DNA of 64,000 nucleotides from NCBI GenBank assembly GCA_009823395.1, contig CM020502.1, positions 21,856,444 through 21,920,443 on the forward strand, read 5' to 3'. The notes beneath the pieces are model-generated. The model was not told where the DNA came from. It made no database searches and was given only the letters and a program-made list of their open reading frames with translations. Both the position numbers and the translations under genes were made by a program. The stretch is from Thamnaconus septentrionalis (Eukaryota; Chordata; Actinopteri; Tetraodontiformes; Monacanthidae). Each line of letters opens with the position of its first letter. Position 1 is the stretch's first letter. Shown one piece after another: positions 48,368-59,327 of the stretch.

Positions 48368-51282
48368 AGGCACATATAAGCTACGCCTTGGAGCCTATAG
48401 GCTGCTGGGAGACTTTGCTGACTCTGCAGCTCCTGGCCTGTTTAATAGCCCGTCTTTCCATCAGCCATCTGCCTCCTAAGTCTTTTTAAGCGCTGCTTGT
48501 TAATGCTCTTTCATATTTCAGTCCATTAAGAGGCGCATTCAACAAATTTTTGGGTCGAGATCAGACCCGTGTTAAGAAAAACCTTTCATGTGTTCATAAG
48601 TGCTCACTGTTAGCTTGCCGTCAGCCTGTCTGTCGTCTTGACCCTCTAAATGAATCTAACTACCTCGTACATAAGAATAGTTCTCTGTCTTTTCTCTTGA
48701 ATTTTGCAGGGTTTTTGTCCTTATCAAATTTCTGATTCCCGACGTTTTGCTTATCTGAGTAACCTCAGTGTGCCCAAAGTGGAGCCTTTTATCCAATGAA
48801 AAGCCTCGATATTAACCAGACGGTTAAAACATTTAGCAGGTGCCAGTGCAGCATTTGCAGTGCGATCTGATCTGTCGGCCACTTACAATTGTACCTTTTC
48901 TGCACCTCCCCTTCAATGCGTTTGCCATTTTTTTTTTTTTTAACGTTTCATGAACAAAAACAAACTTCTTTCTTTACATGAAATACTTTCAAACAAATGA
49001 TTAAAAAAAAAAAAAAACTGAGATGGAGCGCTTGAAAACTGTTTGGGTGTTTCTACGCGCCTTTGGTTGCCGCCAAATGAGGGGAGAAAAAATAAAAATC
49101 CAGTTGTTTGTCTTCCGGCTGACGTTTATTTCCGCTCTGCATCCAGAACACTCTGAAGCCAAACTCTCCCACTCCCTCCGCAGACTCTTTGAATTGTCAC
49201 TTTCCCTCGAAGTTGCGGCGGCGCTCCCGTTAAAACAGCCACTCCGGTTTTTAGCGTCTTGACAAGTGTGTGCCAGATGTTTGGCCTTCTCCGCGCCCGA
49301 TCTCGTCTAGCCATCTCCCCAAAAAACACGCGAACAGGCAAACAAACTGCGGCCCCGGCGACTCTCCTCTCCTCTCCTCTCCTCTCCTCTCCTCACAACG
49401 CTCGCCCCACCGTCTGGACACTTTTTGCCGGATCACGCGCTCGGCTTTTCCATCAGCGGCCATCAGACACTGGCGCTGGGCAACGTTATACCAGCGCCGT
49501 GGCGCGTGTTTGTGTAGCTAAGTGAAATTGGTGGGCTGTAATTCAACCTGAGCGCCGGCTCTCATTGTCGAAGTTGACTTTGGCCGCAGTACAGACCGAC
49601 TGGTTAAAATGAGTGACGAGGCCTGAGAGGCAATGAAGAGTATTATGTTTTTTTTTTTGCTCGGACCAGTCCAGGCCTTGATACAAAGGGAGTTTTATTT
49701 CATTTGTAGAGGAATCTAAATACATTTGGCAGCAGGACACACAGCCAGACAGTTCCAGCCCTGGAGGAGGAGGTACAAAGATGGCAGAGCTGGACTCGGG
49801 CCCCAACGACTTTGACTCTGAAGCCAGGCGGTACACTCACGCTCACTTCTAAACCGGTTTAAGCTGGCTGTAGAAAAGTTATGTGAAGTTTTCAGTCACA
49901 AAGACGGTTCTGGATTTGGATCCGCCCAAACAGTAAAGAAGTACTCCTTTCCTGGCCGATTGGATAACAGGGGAGGGGTCTCGGGAAGTGCGCTCCAATA
50001 CAGGAAATCCATTTTCAGCGCATTGTTTTCGAGGAGTTACTTTCGCCCTCATTCAGAAAAGCTGTTGTCTCACTTGATTGGAAAGTTCCTGCAAAATGGG
50101 CCATTAGATAAACTCACTGTCATCTGTTATCAAGTGTTGAATGATGGCGCAAGACGCAAAAAAAAAGCTTTCAAGGAAAGTTTCTCTTTATTTGTTTAGA
50201 AGACTGGAGGAAGTTTGCTTTTTGTGCAGCTTGAATATCTTCCATTATATCTTCCGCAATACAACCCCATGGGAAAGGGTGTGTCCCTGTTACGTCAGGA
50301 CCATGTAAAACAGCACATAAGCCTAAAACTGAGTCAGCAGCAGCTATTGTGGAGGACAGGATTTCAATCCAGAATTTTCTTTTCATTGCATTTCAGAAAT
50401 GATCTCATTTTGGACCCTTTAACCAACTAAAGCAAAGAGCCCAGAACGGCTTTTTGCTTCTCTGCTTTTCTCCTCCTGGACTTCAGTCTGCTGGTGTGAG
50501 GCGTCACGAGGGAGAAGTCAACCACTGTTTTGCAAGTCAGCAAAAGCTGGCTCCCTCCTTTTGTTTTTATGAGACATTTGAGTCTCAGTGCGAAATAGCA
50601 GCTCTCCAATAAGATGCCAGCGCCTCTACTCTTCTTCATTGTCCCTCTGACACCTGGTATAAGTCTATGGATCAGCACTAAAGTGGAGTTTTATTGCCTC
50701 TCAGCCTATCCTGTCCTACATAAAGGACCCTCATTAAACCTGAGAAGAGAAGCGCTTATCCTTTGACACTCCGTGATGTGTGTTAACACCTGAATATCAG
50801 CGTGAGCTCAATGATGGCAAAATATTTACACCTAGGCGCCAGGTAGCCCAGGAAGGAAACAGCTTTTTTTATCGCCTCAATCAACAGTTGCTCTTTCAGG
50901 AGTTTAACATCTGTCTGCTCACACCTTCCATTCTGAAACCCAGAAGCATGTGGATCAAAACGCCCTCTCCCCTTCACATTAAGCCCTAACTGCCTTTTCT
51001 GACTCGCAGGTATACCGTCAGGACTGTGAGACATTTGGTATGGTGGTCAAGATGCTGGTGGCCAAAGACCCCAACCTGGAGAAGCAGCTGCAGGTTCCCC
51101 TCAGGGAAAACCTCGGGGAGATCCGCGAACGTTGCCTGGAGGACCTCAAGCACTTCATCAGCGAGTTGGACGAAGCCGTCCGGCAGCAGGAGCCCTCCGT
51201 CTGTGACTCGACCACGCCGTCTGCCGCCCTCATGGCTCATAAACCGTTAAAGCCTGGAGTCAACCACAGCTCCTCATACTGA
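39865..51282 (+). CDS. pphln1: Periphilin 1 (HUSH complex subunit)
   Basis: Subunit of the HUSH complex that silences retroelements with TASOR and MPP8; nuclear (family knowledge). Coding pieces are 39865 (first base of ATG), 40049-40113, 40325-40540, 41681-41742, 41902-42012, 42125-42303, 43175-43210, 43732-43787, 47257-47397 and 51010-51282. All phases close to give 379 residues. The protein starts MTYRRERSVREVYEERF, comparable to the human MAYRR start. A long disordered Arg/Tyr/Gly/Ser-rich region includes SPHSRSGSSVSSRGYSPDRA, then SREGSPHSATSNK and QAIAAKAQEIEK. The helical C-terminal domain VYRQDCETFGMVVKMLVAKD to EDLKHFISELDEAV (about 290-344) is the TASOR-binding/LGE1-like part. A Ser-rich tail ends it. 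The start codon is interrupted by an intron. The short 36-base exon 43175-43210 is needed to keep frame. Confidence 0.92.
40690..41293 (-). mobile_element. Candidate piggyBac-type element remnant in pphln1 intron
   Basis: On the minus strand a TTAA (41290-41293) is followed by CCCTTTAGGCGCCATGG, like a piggyBac-family end. A subterminal hairpin (GTCGCAA/TTGCGAC) and, at 40982, an ORF starting MADSDSKEEYSQSDDDV come next, an acidic beginning like many PGBD-type transposases. The ORF soon runs into unrelated sequence with no DDD catalytic core, and the other end was not found. It is a 3'-deleted copy at best. The long ORF is not a pphln1 exon. Confidence 0.45.
45329..45360. repeat. (ATT)n microsatellite
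   Basis: ATT run with one interruption, in pphln1 intron between 43787 and 47257. Confidence 0.9.
46259..46278. repeat. (CA)n microsatellite
   Basis: A short CA run in the same pphln1 intron. Confidence 0.85.
48316..48366. repeat. (CA)n microsatellite
   Basis: An uninterrupted CA run of about 25 units. Confidence 0.97.
49362..49394. repeat. (CTCTC)n pentanucleotide repeat
   Basis: About six tandem CTCTC units; polypurine on the other strand. Confidence 0.9.
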
Positions 51283-51827
51283 CACGCACACAAAATAAAC
51301 TGTCCAATTTCGGCCAGGCTAGGACTGCGAAAGGGGCAAATGGCTGACAAATGCAACGTATTCGCTGGATAAACTTTGGATTGCTGAACGGGTTTACAGC
51401 ACAGCAATGTGAGGACTTGAAGACAATGCAGTATTGCACTGTGGTGACAAACAGTGTTTGCTCTGAATGAACGTTCTGTACCTCTGTTGAACTATTTTAG
51501 TTACACGGTTTTCTTTGTTTGCCTCCCAATAATTGCAAAAAGTCTTATTTAAAATCTCTCCCTGTCCGTCTCACATCATTATCAGAAGTGGTTGTCATGT
51601 CTTTCATTAATTTGCTGAAATTATTTTGTTACACAGAATCCTAATGCACGTAAAAAGAAAGGCAAAGTTTTGTTTTGTACTTTTTGTAGCAGTCGAGTCG
51701 TGGGATTTTGAGGTCTGCATTAAATTTATACCGTCAAGGGGGTTATTCCTGTTCACTAAATGTTTTCTTTGTTGTTGTTGTTGTTGCTTTAAATTTTCCA
51801 TGGGTTTGTCTATGGCTCTGTTTGAGA

Positions 51828-51833
51828 AATAAA
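51828..51833 (+). terminator. pphln1: pphln1 poly(A) signal
   Basis: AATAAA lies 546 bases past the pphln1 stop, after a T-rich 3'UTR. An earlier AATAAA about 10 bases past the stop (51293-51298) is too close to be the likely main site. Confidence 0.6.
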
Positions 51834-52141
51834 ACATTAATCCACAGCTAACTTGACTTAAAAAGCATCTTAAAACTCACATTCAGGCTGTATTGCATTT
51901 AAATTTACTACTACTAACTACTAACACTACTAAATACCTACTAATGTTGGTGTTATTTCTAAAGTTTAACCAAGGTTTTGTTTTTTTTATAAGCCCTTCC
52001 CTGAAGTACACACTTCATTCATTATTCATTATGAAGAAAAGCCAGAATTTGCAAAGTATTTTAATTATTATAATTCCAAGTGATGCTGTTCTTACAAGCG
52101 TCATGTCTATAAACTCAGCAAAGTTTAGTGTGGAGAAAATA

Positions 52142-52147
52142 TTTATT
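52142..52147 (-). terminator. prickle1: Candidate prickle1 poly(A) signal
   Basis: TTTATT on plus is AATAAA for the minus-strand gene, about 900 bases past the prickle1 stop, and is the first canonical hexamer seen. The convergent pphln1 signal is only about 310 bases away. Confidence 0.45.
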
Positions 52148-52295
52148 ACAAGCTTCTTTACATCACAAAGCATTTAGATGGTTGCGTCATAGCATGGATA
52201 ATGAACAATTTAGTTGAATATGGACAATGAACGTTTAACAGCTGTTTTTTTTCTTGTTTTTTTTACATTTCATACACCGATAGTGACCTTGTTGG

Positions 52296-52324
52296 TATAT
52301 ATATATATACATATATATATATAT
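52296..52324. repeat. (AT)n microsatellite
   Basis: TATATA run with one ATAC interruption, in the prickle1 3'UTR. Confidence 0.9.
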
Positions 52325-53049
52325 GATGACTAGACATTGGAGTAGAATAACATGACACTTAACTGTAAAAACACAGTTTATAAAGTGGCATCCTCTTGGA
52401 TTTCAAATTTAGGGAAAGTTTGTTTACCGTCACAACAGCTGTAATTATACACTTCAAAAGAAAGAAATCGTGAAAACAAATACAAAAATACAAGTATTAA
52501 AATCTTAACTTATATGTACATTATCATTTTGTACTATTAAGCATTAAATAATTATTTGGTTTGTTTCTATTTTTATAGCCTGTGTACAATATGCAGGAAA
52601 TTTAATACACACAAGTAAAATGCAATAATGCAATTTAGAAAAACAAAACAAAACAACAAACCAACAACTTGAAAGATGGATTCAAAATGCTGAAATTAAA
52701 TCTCTGCAGATCATCTCCGCAAAGACTCACGTTTAAAAGAAAGGGCGGGAGGGAACTGACAAATACAAGCCAACGTACAAATTCAGCATGCGTTGCATTA
52801 GTGCTAAAAATTTAATGACTGCTGCCTCATCCAGATGTAGATACGGTTAAAAAGAAATCTGTCACCCATCCCTTCTGCGTTCTCTGTTTGGATTGACTAA
52901 TTCTGATCAAGTGAGGCCTGTATGAGGATATGAAGTTTGACTTTCAGTTATGCAGTGTGTGCACATGGGGCATTTTCTTATGAGGGGGCAAATTTGGTCT
53001 GCCGTTTCTTAGGGTAGTGCAGATGATGGTACAGATACACTCTGTGCTG

Positions 53050-56000
53050 TTAGGAGATGATGCAGTTTTTTGAGCGGTGGCTCTTTCTTCGACCAGTCTG
53101 TGTGCCGTGGCATTGGGACGAGAGAGCCGTCACCCTTGTCGGAAAGTCGTCAGCGTAATAGCGCGGGCTCACCCGAGGCTGTGGAATTGGTTGGCCCAGA
53201 AAGTAGCCTTCCTCCTCAGAGTCCGATGATGAGGAGGAGCAAGTCGAGCAGTAGTCATCCTCGTCTCTGTATAGGCCCATTACATGCTCGAGCCTCGGAT
53301 CTCCTCCTTGGGCGGAGCCGAAGTCAGATCGGCTTTGGGAGTAGGACAAGGGCAATCTGTGAGCCGGGTGCTGTAAAAGCAAAGCACCACAGGGAGGGTT
53401 TACTTGAGCCGGCTGATGCTTATCATACGGCCTCTGCACTTTCTCAAAAGGCATCATGTGGAGGTTATTGTCCGAGCGGGTCTTGCGGCTCTTGTGATGT
53501 CGCCCGTGGCGGTGATGGTGCTGCCTGCTGCGCCCGTGGTGGCTCGTAGGCCGCCCCCTTTCTCGCCCCGTCTGGTCCGGGTAGTACACCCTTCGCTGGG
53601 GCTTCTCACTCATGGGATGCTTCCGAATGCTGACGTCAAACTCGTTGTTGTAGCCATTATCCACGGTGTCCTCTGAGAAGGTTACGACCTGCGGTGGCCT
53701 GGATTGGGATTTGCTTCTTCTCAGTGCGGGGGCATGGACAAAGGCAGCAGGAAGGCCCTCTGACTGCGGGGACAATGGTAGGAGTCCCCCAGGTGCGCCA
53801 CCCCTCTCATTGCCATGGCTCCCACCTCCTCGCCTCCCTTTTCCATGTGGAGGTTGAGAGAGTTGGAACTGTGGTGAAGATGAGATGAGTTAAATGTTCC
53901 CATGTTGCTCATTTTGTCACAGTCTTTGGCCACTGAGCGATCTTGTATGCCAATGTTGTAAACGCTAGGTCTGTCCCGGTCATCCCCGTCTGATGCACCT
54001 AAAAAAAAGGCAATAGGATTAAAAAAAAAAGTGTTTCAGAAAAAGAACATTTTAAAGTTCCCCTTTTATTACCGGACACATTAAACTATTCTTACCCGTA
54101 ATGTTTGAGAGAGCCAGGGAGTCCATTGAATCTCCAGCACCTTGCTCCACTTTCCTCAGCTCGTCAGCGATGCACTCGAGGGAGTCGTCATACCACTGTC
54201 TGTTGTCCGGCCAGAAGGGCTGCCTTGTTGAACCAGGCTGGTCTGGATCCTGTTCCATTTCCAGCTCGTGTATTTTTCTGGCACTGGCGGGACCTGGATG
54301 ACTACCGTAAGCAGAATCTCCCAGTCCGTCCTGGGACTGCGCCCAGTACATCTCAGGCAAATGCTTTTTGCTCATCAGTCCAGGGCTGAGGCTGTTGGCT
54401 CGGGAATGATTGGAAATCTGGCTCTGGGTGGGGCTGGTCGGAGTGGGAGATGAGGCGCTAACCCCCAGAGATGTAGTATTTGGCTTCAGCCACGGGTCAG
54501 AGACAATGATTGGTTTGTTTCTGTCACAGACAGGGCTGGGAGATTTTAGAGGTGGCTGCTGAAACTGGTGTAACATCCCACGGTCACCAAACTTGAGCAG
54601 CAGCTGAGTCATGTAGTCCTCATGCTGAGCCCACTCTTCTGGATCCTCTTCCCCGACATCCGGCTCCTCTCGTTCCCTCCAAAACCTCTCCTCTTCCAAG
54701 CCCAGGCGGGACAGCTTGTGGCTGACAATACCAATGTTGCAGTCGGCGTCTTCGTTTTCCTCTCTGTGCCCAAACTTGTACTCAAAGGACGGGGCCGTGG
54801 CAGGTGGATTCAACTGCTCGGACTCCCTCAGCTGCTCTGCAGGTCTGCTGCTCTTCCCCATGCGGACACTGCGCCGTGACTCCCGTGAACGGGCAGACTG
54901 GAAGGCGGAATCGGACGAGTCGGAGGCGCTAATGTCTTCCCCCTGGCTGCAAGCCTTGGAGCAGTAGATGCGGCCCTGTTTGGGCAGGAAGGGGCATCCC
55001 AATAGTGACGCCTTACAGTGGGCACAAGAGAAGCAGTGGTCTGTGGCATGCCAGTGTACACCCTCATAGGTCATCTGGGCATGGTCAACTCCTAATCGAC
55101 CGTGAGATAATGAGGAAAATAAGCATTAGATGAGTCACAAAGTCTGTCTAAAAAGCAGAGTTGCTAATTCTTTCAATTTTTGCGATTGCTATCACACACC
55201 TATGTTTTCACCACAGGCCTCACAGTATTCTGCATACAGTGACTCGAAACAGCCACAGCAGTAGGGACGACTGTCCTTCATGATATAGCGCTGTCCTCCA
55301 AGCATGGTCTTACACTCAAAACAGGCGAAGTGCTTCATGTGCCAGTGACGACCCTCTGCTTCAGTGCACTCATCTGAAAATATAATCTAAAGGGAGACCC
55401 ACACAGTGACACTGTTAGTATAATAGGCATTAATAACAACCATAGCGACATAGAGCAGGTTGTATGACTTAGATTTTTTCCTGGTTCATTGTAAAAGGCA
55501 CGGGCGATGCAGCTCTTTTGTCTCATCTCACCTCATCACAAGAAGAGCACCGGGGCTTTAGAAGCTCGCCGTGGTGTCTTCCACAGAGGATCTTGCCGTT
55601 GTGGTAGAAATAGATAAGGTCCACGAGCAGCTCTTGACAAGTGGCGCACACAAAGCACGCTGGGTGCCAGCATGGGCTCGACCCTGCTCTGGAGGCGAAA
55701 ACCGCCATTTCCCCTCCGTTGATGCCTCCTCCACACTGAGGGTCAAACAGAAACAACAAACTGTGAGATTTATCTTGAAGACTTGCGTTGCAAAAAACCT
55801 ATTGTTTGCCAAAATGGTTGACAGTTTGAAGGAAATGGGCGTTTCACTAGGAAAACAGTCACGATTTGAATTGATTTGGCCAGAATACAAATTTTCTGTT
55901 GGAAAACAACAACAATCATGCCGACTTGACGAAGACCATCTGTCCGAACTGCTGTTGCCAGTCGGGAGGTTTTTTTTATCCCAGAAAAGTAAGGAACAGT

Positions 56001-59000
56001 TTTACGAGTCAGAGAGCGTCCATGTAAATAATAGGCCCCCCTTTGGTTTCCATTGGGGCACAAGAATGTTGCCCTGTCCAGTGTCTGTCACCAGATCTAT
56101 TTTAATGTTGGTCGCTGATCGGGATAGACAAGTGGTTGCAGTTGATGCCTTCGAAACACAAGCAATACCACATAGACAAATGGGGATAAAGGGAGCTCAC
56201 CGCTGCCAATGCATATCGTGTATCTTTGCATTTGTTTTAAAACAAAGAAGGTCAAGCAACAGGTGATCGGGCTATACTATGCCGGAGCAATACGACCCAC
56301 TCAAAACAGTGCAGTAAATCCCACAGTGACCACACACACTGACTTCCTGTCTTGATATTAATAGGTGCTGAGATCTAACATAAACAACATGGATGTGGTT
56401 GGATTTATTTGGAGTTATACTGTACATCAGAAAAGATGTACAGAATATACCTGACACTAACTAAGACTGAAGGATTTTTTGTTTCTCCCCTCTGTGATAC
56501 ATAAATGTTGCTTGTAGTTGATTGGCTCCTGTTGAGGAAATGGACAGTTCCTCTTGTCCTGTCAAGCTTAATAGTATACATTCCATTCGGTCTTGGTTGG
56601 CAAGATCATATTACTCTGCAGAGGAGGTCAGAGCATGTCTAAACGTGCAATTAAGTCTTTATATAACCCCGAGGATGTATGAGACTCCCGCGGGCAGCCC
56701 GGAGAAAGCATACCCAGCTGTGAGACATTATTATGAGGAGTGTCATCAGGCATACAGTGCCAGGAAACTAGAGCCAGACATAGTGTGTGCGAATGATATA
56801 TCTGTGTGAGCGTGAGCAGCGTGTTTGTGGTGTTTTGCACGAGTCTGTAATTGCACACATGTGTAGGTAAGCAGTCGTCATGTGAGTTCCAGTCACCACT
56901 TCAGTAATTGTGTTTTTGGCATTTACTCTTAACTGTATAATTCAAAATTCACCTCGGGCAAGCATAACTCTTTTTCCTTCAATATCTGAATTACCTTTTG
57001 TTTTATTTAGATATTTACTTTTTGATCACCTCTTCCCAATGACGCACTCCTCAGAAAGGCATAAAACCAGGGAGATGGAAAGATATTCACTTCTGGAACA
57101 TATCAACTGTCAACCAGTCTTTCTAGCTTCTAGAGAGTAGAAATTGTGTTCCACATACCGTGTCTTTTGTGGAATGAAAAATATTTTAGGCTCTCGCAAG
57201 ACACACTTGTCAACTGGTGCATTAATTTGCAATCTGTCATGCTGTGATGCTGACGTCTGGCAGGAAGTTTTTTTTGGGGAGATTTTCTTGAGGAATTGGC
57301 TTTCTCTGCTTGACTTGAGCACGAGACTCCCAATTTTCTTGCTTCCCCTTTCCCCCCTAATGAGGAAGTTTATGTCGGTGATTAAAACCCTTGCAGTAGC
57401 CATCCGGTTGGTGCCTAAGGCTGCTAATCATGGTGGTGGGGAATGGAGGGTGGTACCAACTCACGATATAAATACCCACATGTTGGTTTGCTTTGATATA
57501 GTACCTTACAGCATTAGTACAATGGGTGCGTGCGGTACCTACACTTTCACAGCGGGTGTGCTGCAAAGCTCGGGGCAAGATCTTGGGTGTTCCTCTTCCC
57601 AGTGCCTCTCTCTTTCTCTGGGAACTAAACATATGGAGCTCTCTCTTTTCCTCCTCAGTCAGAGAGTGGCAGTAGCGCACCTGGAAGAGCCAAGAAGAAG
57701 AGTGTGAGCAGAGTGAACAAACTAAGGAATGTGTACATCCAAGTGCTCGTTCAGACCCAAATTTTACTGTTCGACCCTAATTTAAAGGTCTGCCCTAAAC
57801 ACACTCTGCCACTGAGAATGTTAACGAGCGCAGGGATCCGAGTGTTGTTGTACAGTTTTCCTCTGTTGTAAACAATGGGCAGAGCCATAATAACCGGCTC
57901 CTTTTCAAAGAGTCGTAAATCCCACCAACAACACACACAACAAGCAAAGATTGCTTATCCACTCCAGGTATCTCAAATAGCCAATGAATACTCTGGCAGT
58001 TTCTTCCCCGGCCACCAGGTCCGCCGGCAAACATCGTAAAGCGGCAACGTCAAACACGTGCGGTAGTTTGTGTGTGGCTTTTCTTGGCGACTCCTATTGT
58101 GTAACCCCTGTGTGTGTACGCAGAGCACCGCCATCAGACAGTAACCACTCCCCGCTGGTGATAACCCCACTGCCATATCTCCTAATGTAAACTCTATTAA
58201 CACAGACGTGAAAGGGGGACTGGTTTACACACCATAAAACTATTATACACAAGAGGCCGGCATGTGCTTTACTGTGCATTTTTTGTCGGATAGTTGAGGG
58301 AATGTGGCCATTGTTTGAGTTTTACTGGGAAGACCCACCAGGACTGTTCAGACTTTACTCAGCTGCATAGTTTTCGTTTTGTCAGGGACAGCTACGGTTT
58401 GCAACTTTAATCTGACACTGTTGTATCGCGGGGACACAAAATCTGCACTTTGGTTCCTTGTTGTCATTTTATATGAATGTACAATTTGAAATGTTTCTAA
58501 GTTTTGCTTTCTTTGGTGATACTTATTCTGGGCTTGCATGAATGGCTTTAATCGCAAATTAATCGCAACATTTAGTGTCCGGCTTGAATTGATTCTTAGT
58601 TCTCCTTCAGAAAGACGGTTGTGGTAGTGCACCCTAAACTTTGACAATTCTTTTAAAAGTAGCTAAGAGTAGTTAGTAGCAGACGAGCAGCAAAAATCGG
58701 GGCAGAATGCACATACCTCGTTGTCATGCGGCGGCAGCTGGTAGAGGAGCTGTCTTATCCTGTATTTCTCTCCAGGGCTGTTGACATATGGCACCTTGTC
58801 CTCCGGTAGACATGAGAAATATATCTGGACCTGCAAAATCCATTGGAGGTTGTATTGGCATGTTTCTTTTTAAAAGTGTGGAAAAAAAGTGCAAATTTGA
58901 AAAAAAAAAATTAAAATCCGAGCCAGATGTTGGATTTTATCCTGTTACTAATCCGCCACGACAGCACAGAGAACAGAGGGTACATAACCTCAGTTGGACC

Positions 59001-59315
59001 AAAGGCAAACACCCCCCTCTGACAGATGATTCATTATGACACCAAACTACGATGTGGCTACAAACACAGATTCATCCTCCTGTGTGAATCAAAACGTTCT
59101 GCACGGAAAACCAGAATGGAAGGACTTTCACACACTGAGTTTCCCACCTGCTCGGGCCTGACTCCCGGCGGCACCCATGCGTACTCCTCCAGCGCACACC
59201 CAGAATCGTCATCCGAGGTGGAGCTCCTCTGGAAGCCCAGCGACAACTTCCCCATCTTTCCCCCAACGCGCGACTCCATCTCCAAGCCCCGTGGTGTCGG
59301 ACGCTCCAGGTTCAT
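53050..59315 (-). CDS. prickle1: Prickle planar cell polarity protein 1 (PET + 3 LIM)
   Basis: Cytoplasmic/membrane-associated core planar cell polarity protein acting with Vangl and Dishevelled (family knowledge). Exons on the minus strand are 59148-59315, 58717-58830, 57543-57680, 55532-55735, 55200-55386, 54096-55091, 53826-53998 and 53050-53763. They join to 897 residues (human about 831). The PET domain covers about residues 25-137 ([41 protein letters not shown]). LIM1 runs from C138, LIM2 from C203 and LIM3 from C263 to about 326. Then come [66 protein letters not shown] and the C-terminal CaaX box CIIS (C894), a farnesylation signal. YWAQSQDG and synteny favour PRICKLE1 over PRICKLE2. 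The chosen start [10 protein letters not shown] is provisional; MESRV 12 residues later is an alternative. Upstream 5'UTR exons were not found. Confidence 0.93.
53764..53825 (-). other. prickle1: 62-nt mini-intron (or frameshift) in prickle1
   Basis: Reading straight through, the frame carrying [15 protein letters not shown] ends in a stop, while the downstream frame carries [15 protein letters not shown]. Removing 62 bases from GAG|GTGGGAG to CCCCGCAG|TCAGAG gives [20 protein letters not shown] in one frame. That matches the spacing expected from vertebrate PRICKLE1. GT-AG ends are present. An assembly indel is the alternative. Confidence 0.65.
55736..57542 (-). other. prickle1: prickle1 intron between PET and LIM1 exons
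   Basis: A 1.8 kb intron with no recognisable exon or repeat. The ORFs at 55571-56266 and 56522-56809 on plus are unlike known proteins. Confidence 0.7.
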
Positions 59316-59327
59316 TGCACACGAGCT

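Larger units (their letters stand above)
47398..51009 (+). other. pphln1: pphln1 last intron
   Basis: A 3.6 kb intron, donor GTACTT, acceptor GACTCGCAG. It contains CA and CTCTC repeats and a GC-rich block at about 49200-49560, but no recognisable exon. Confidence 0.7.

Noticed and set aside
55571..56266. 231-aa plus-strand ORF
   Set aside because: Begins as the antisense of the prickle1 LIM1 exon and continues into intron DNA.
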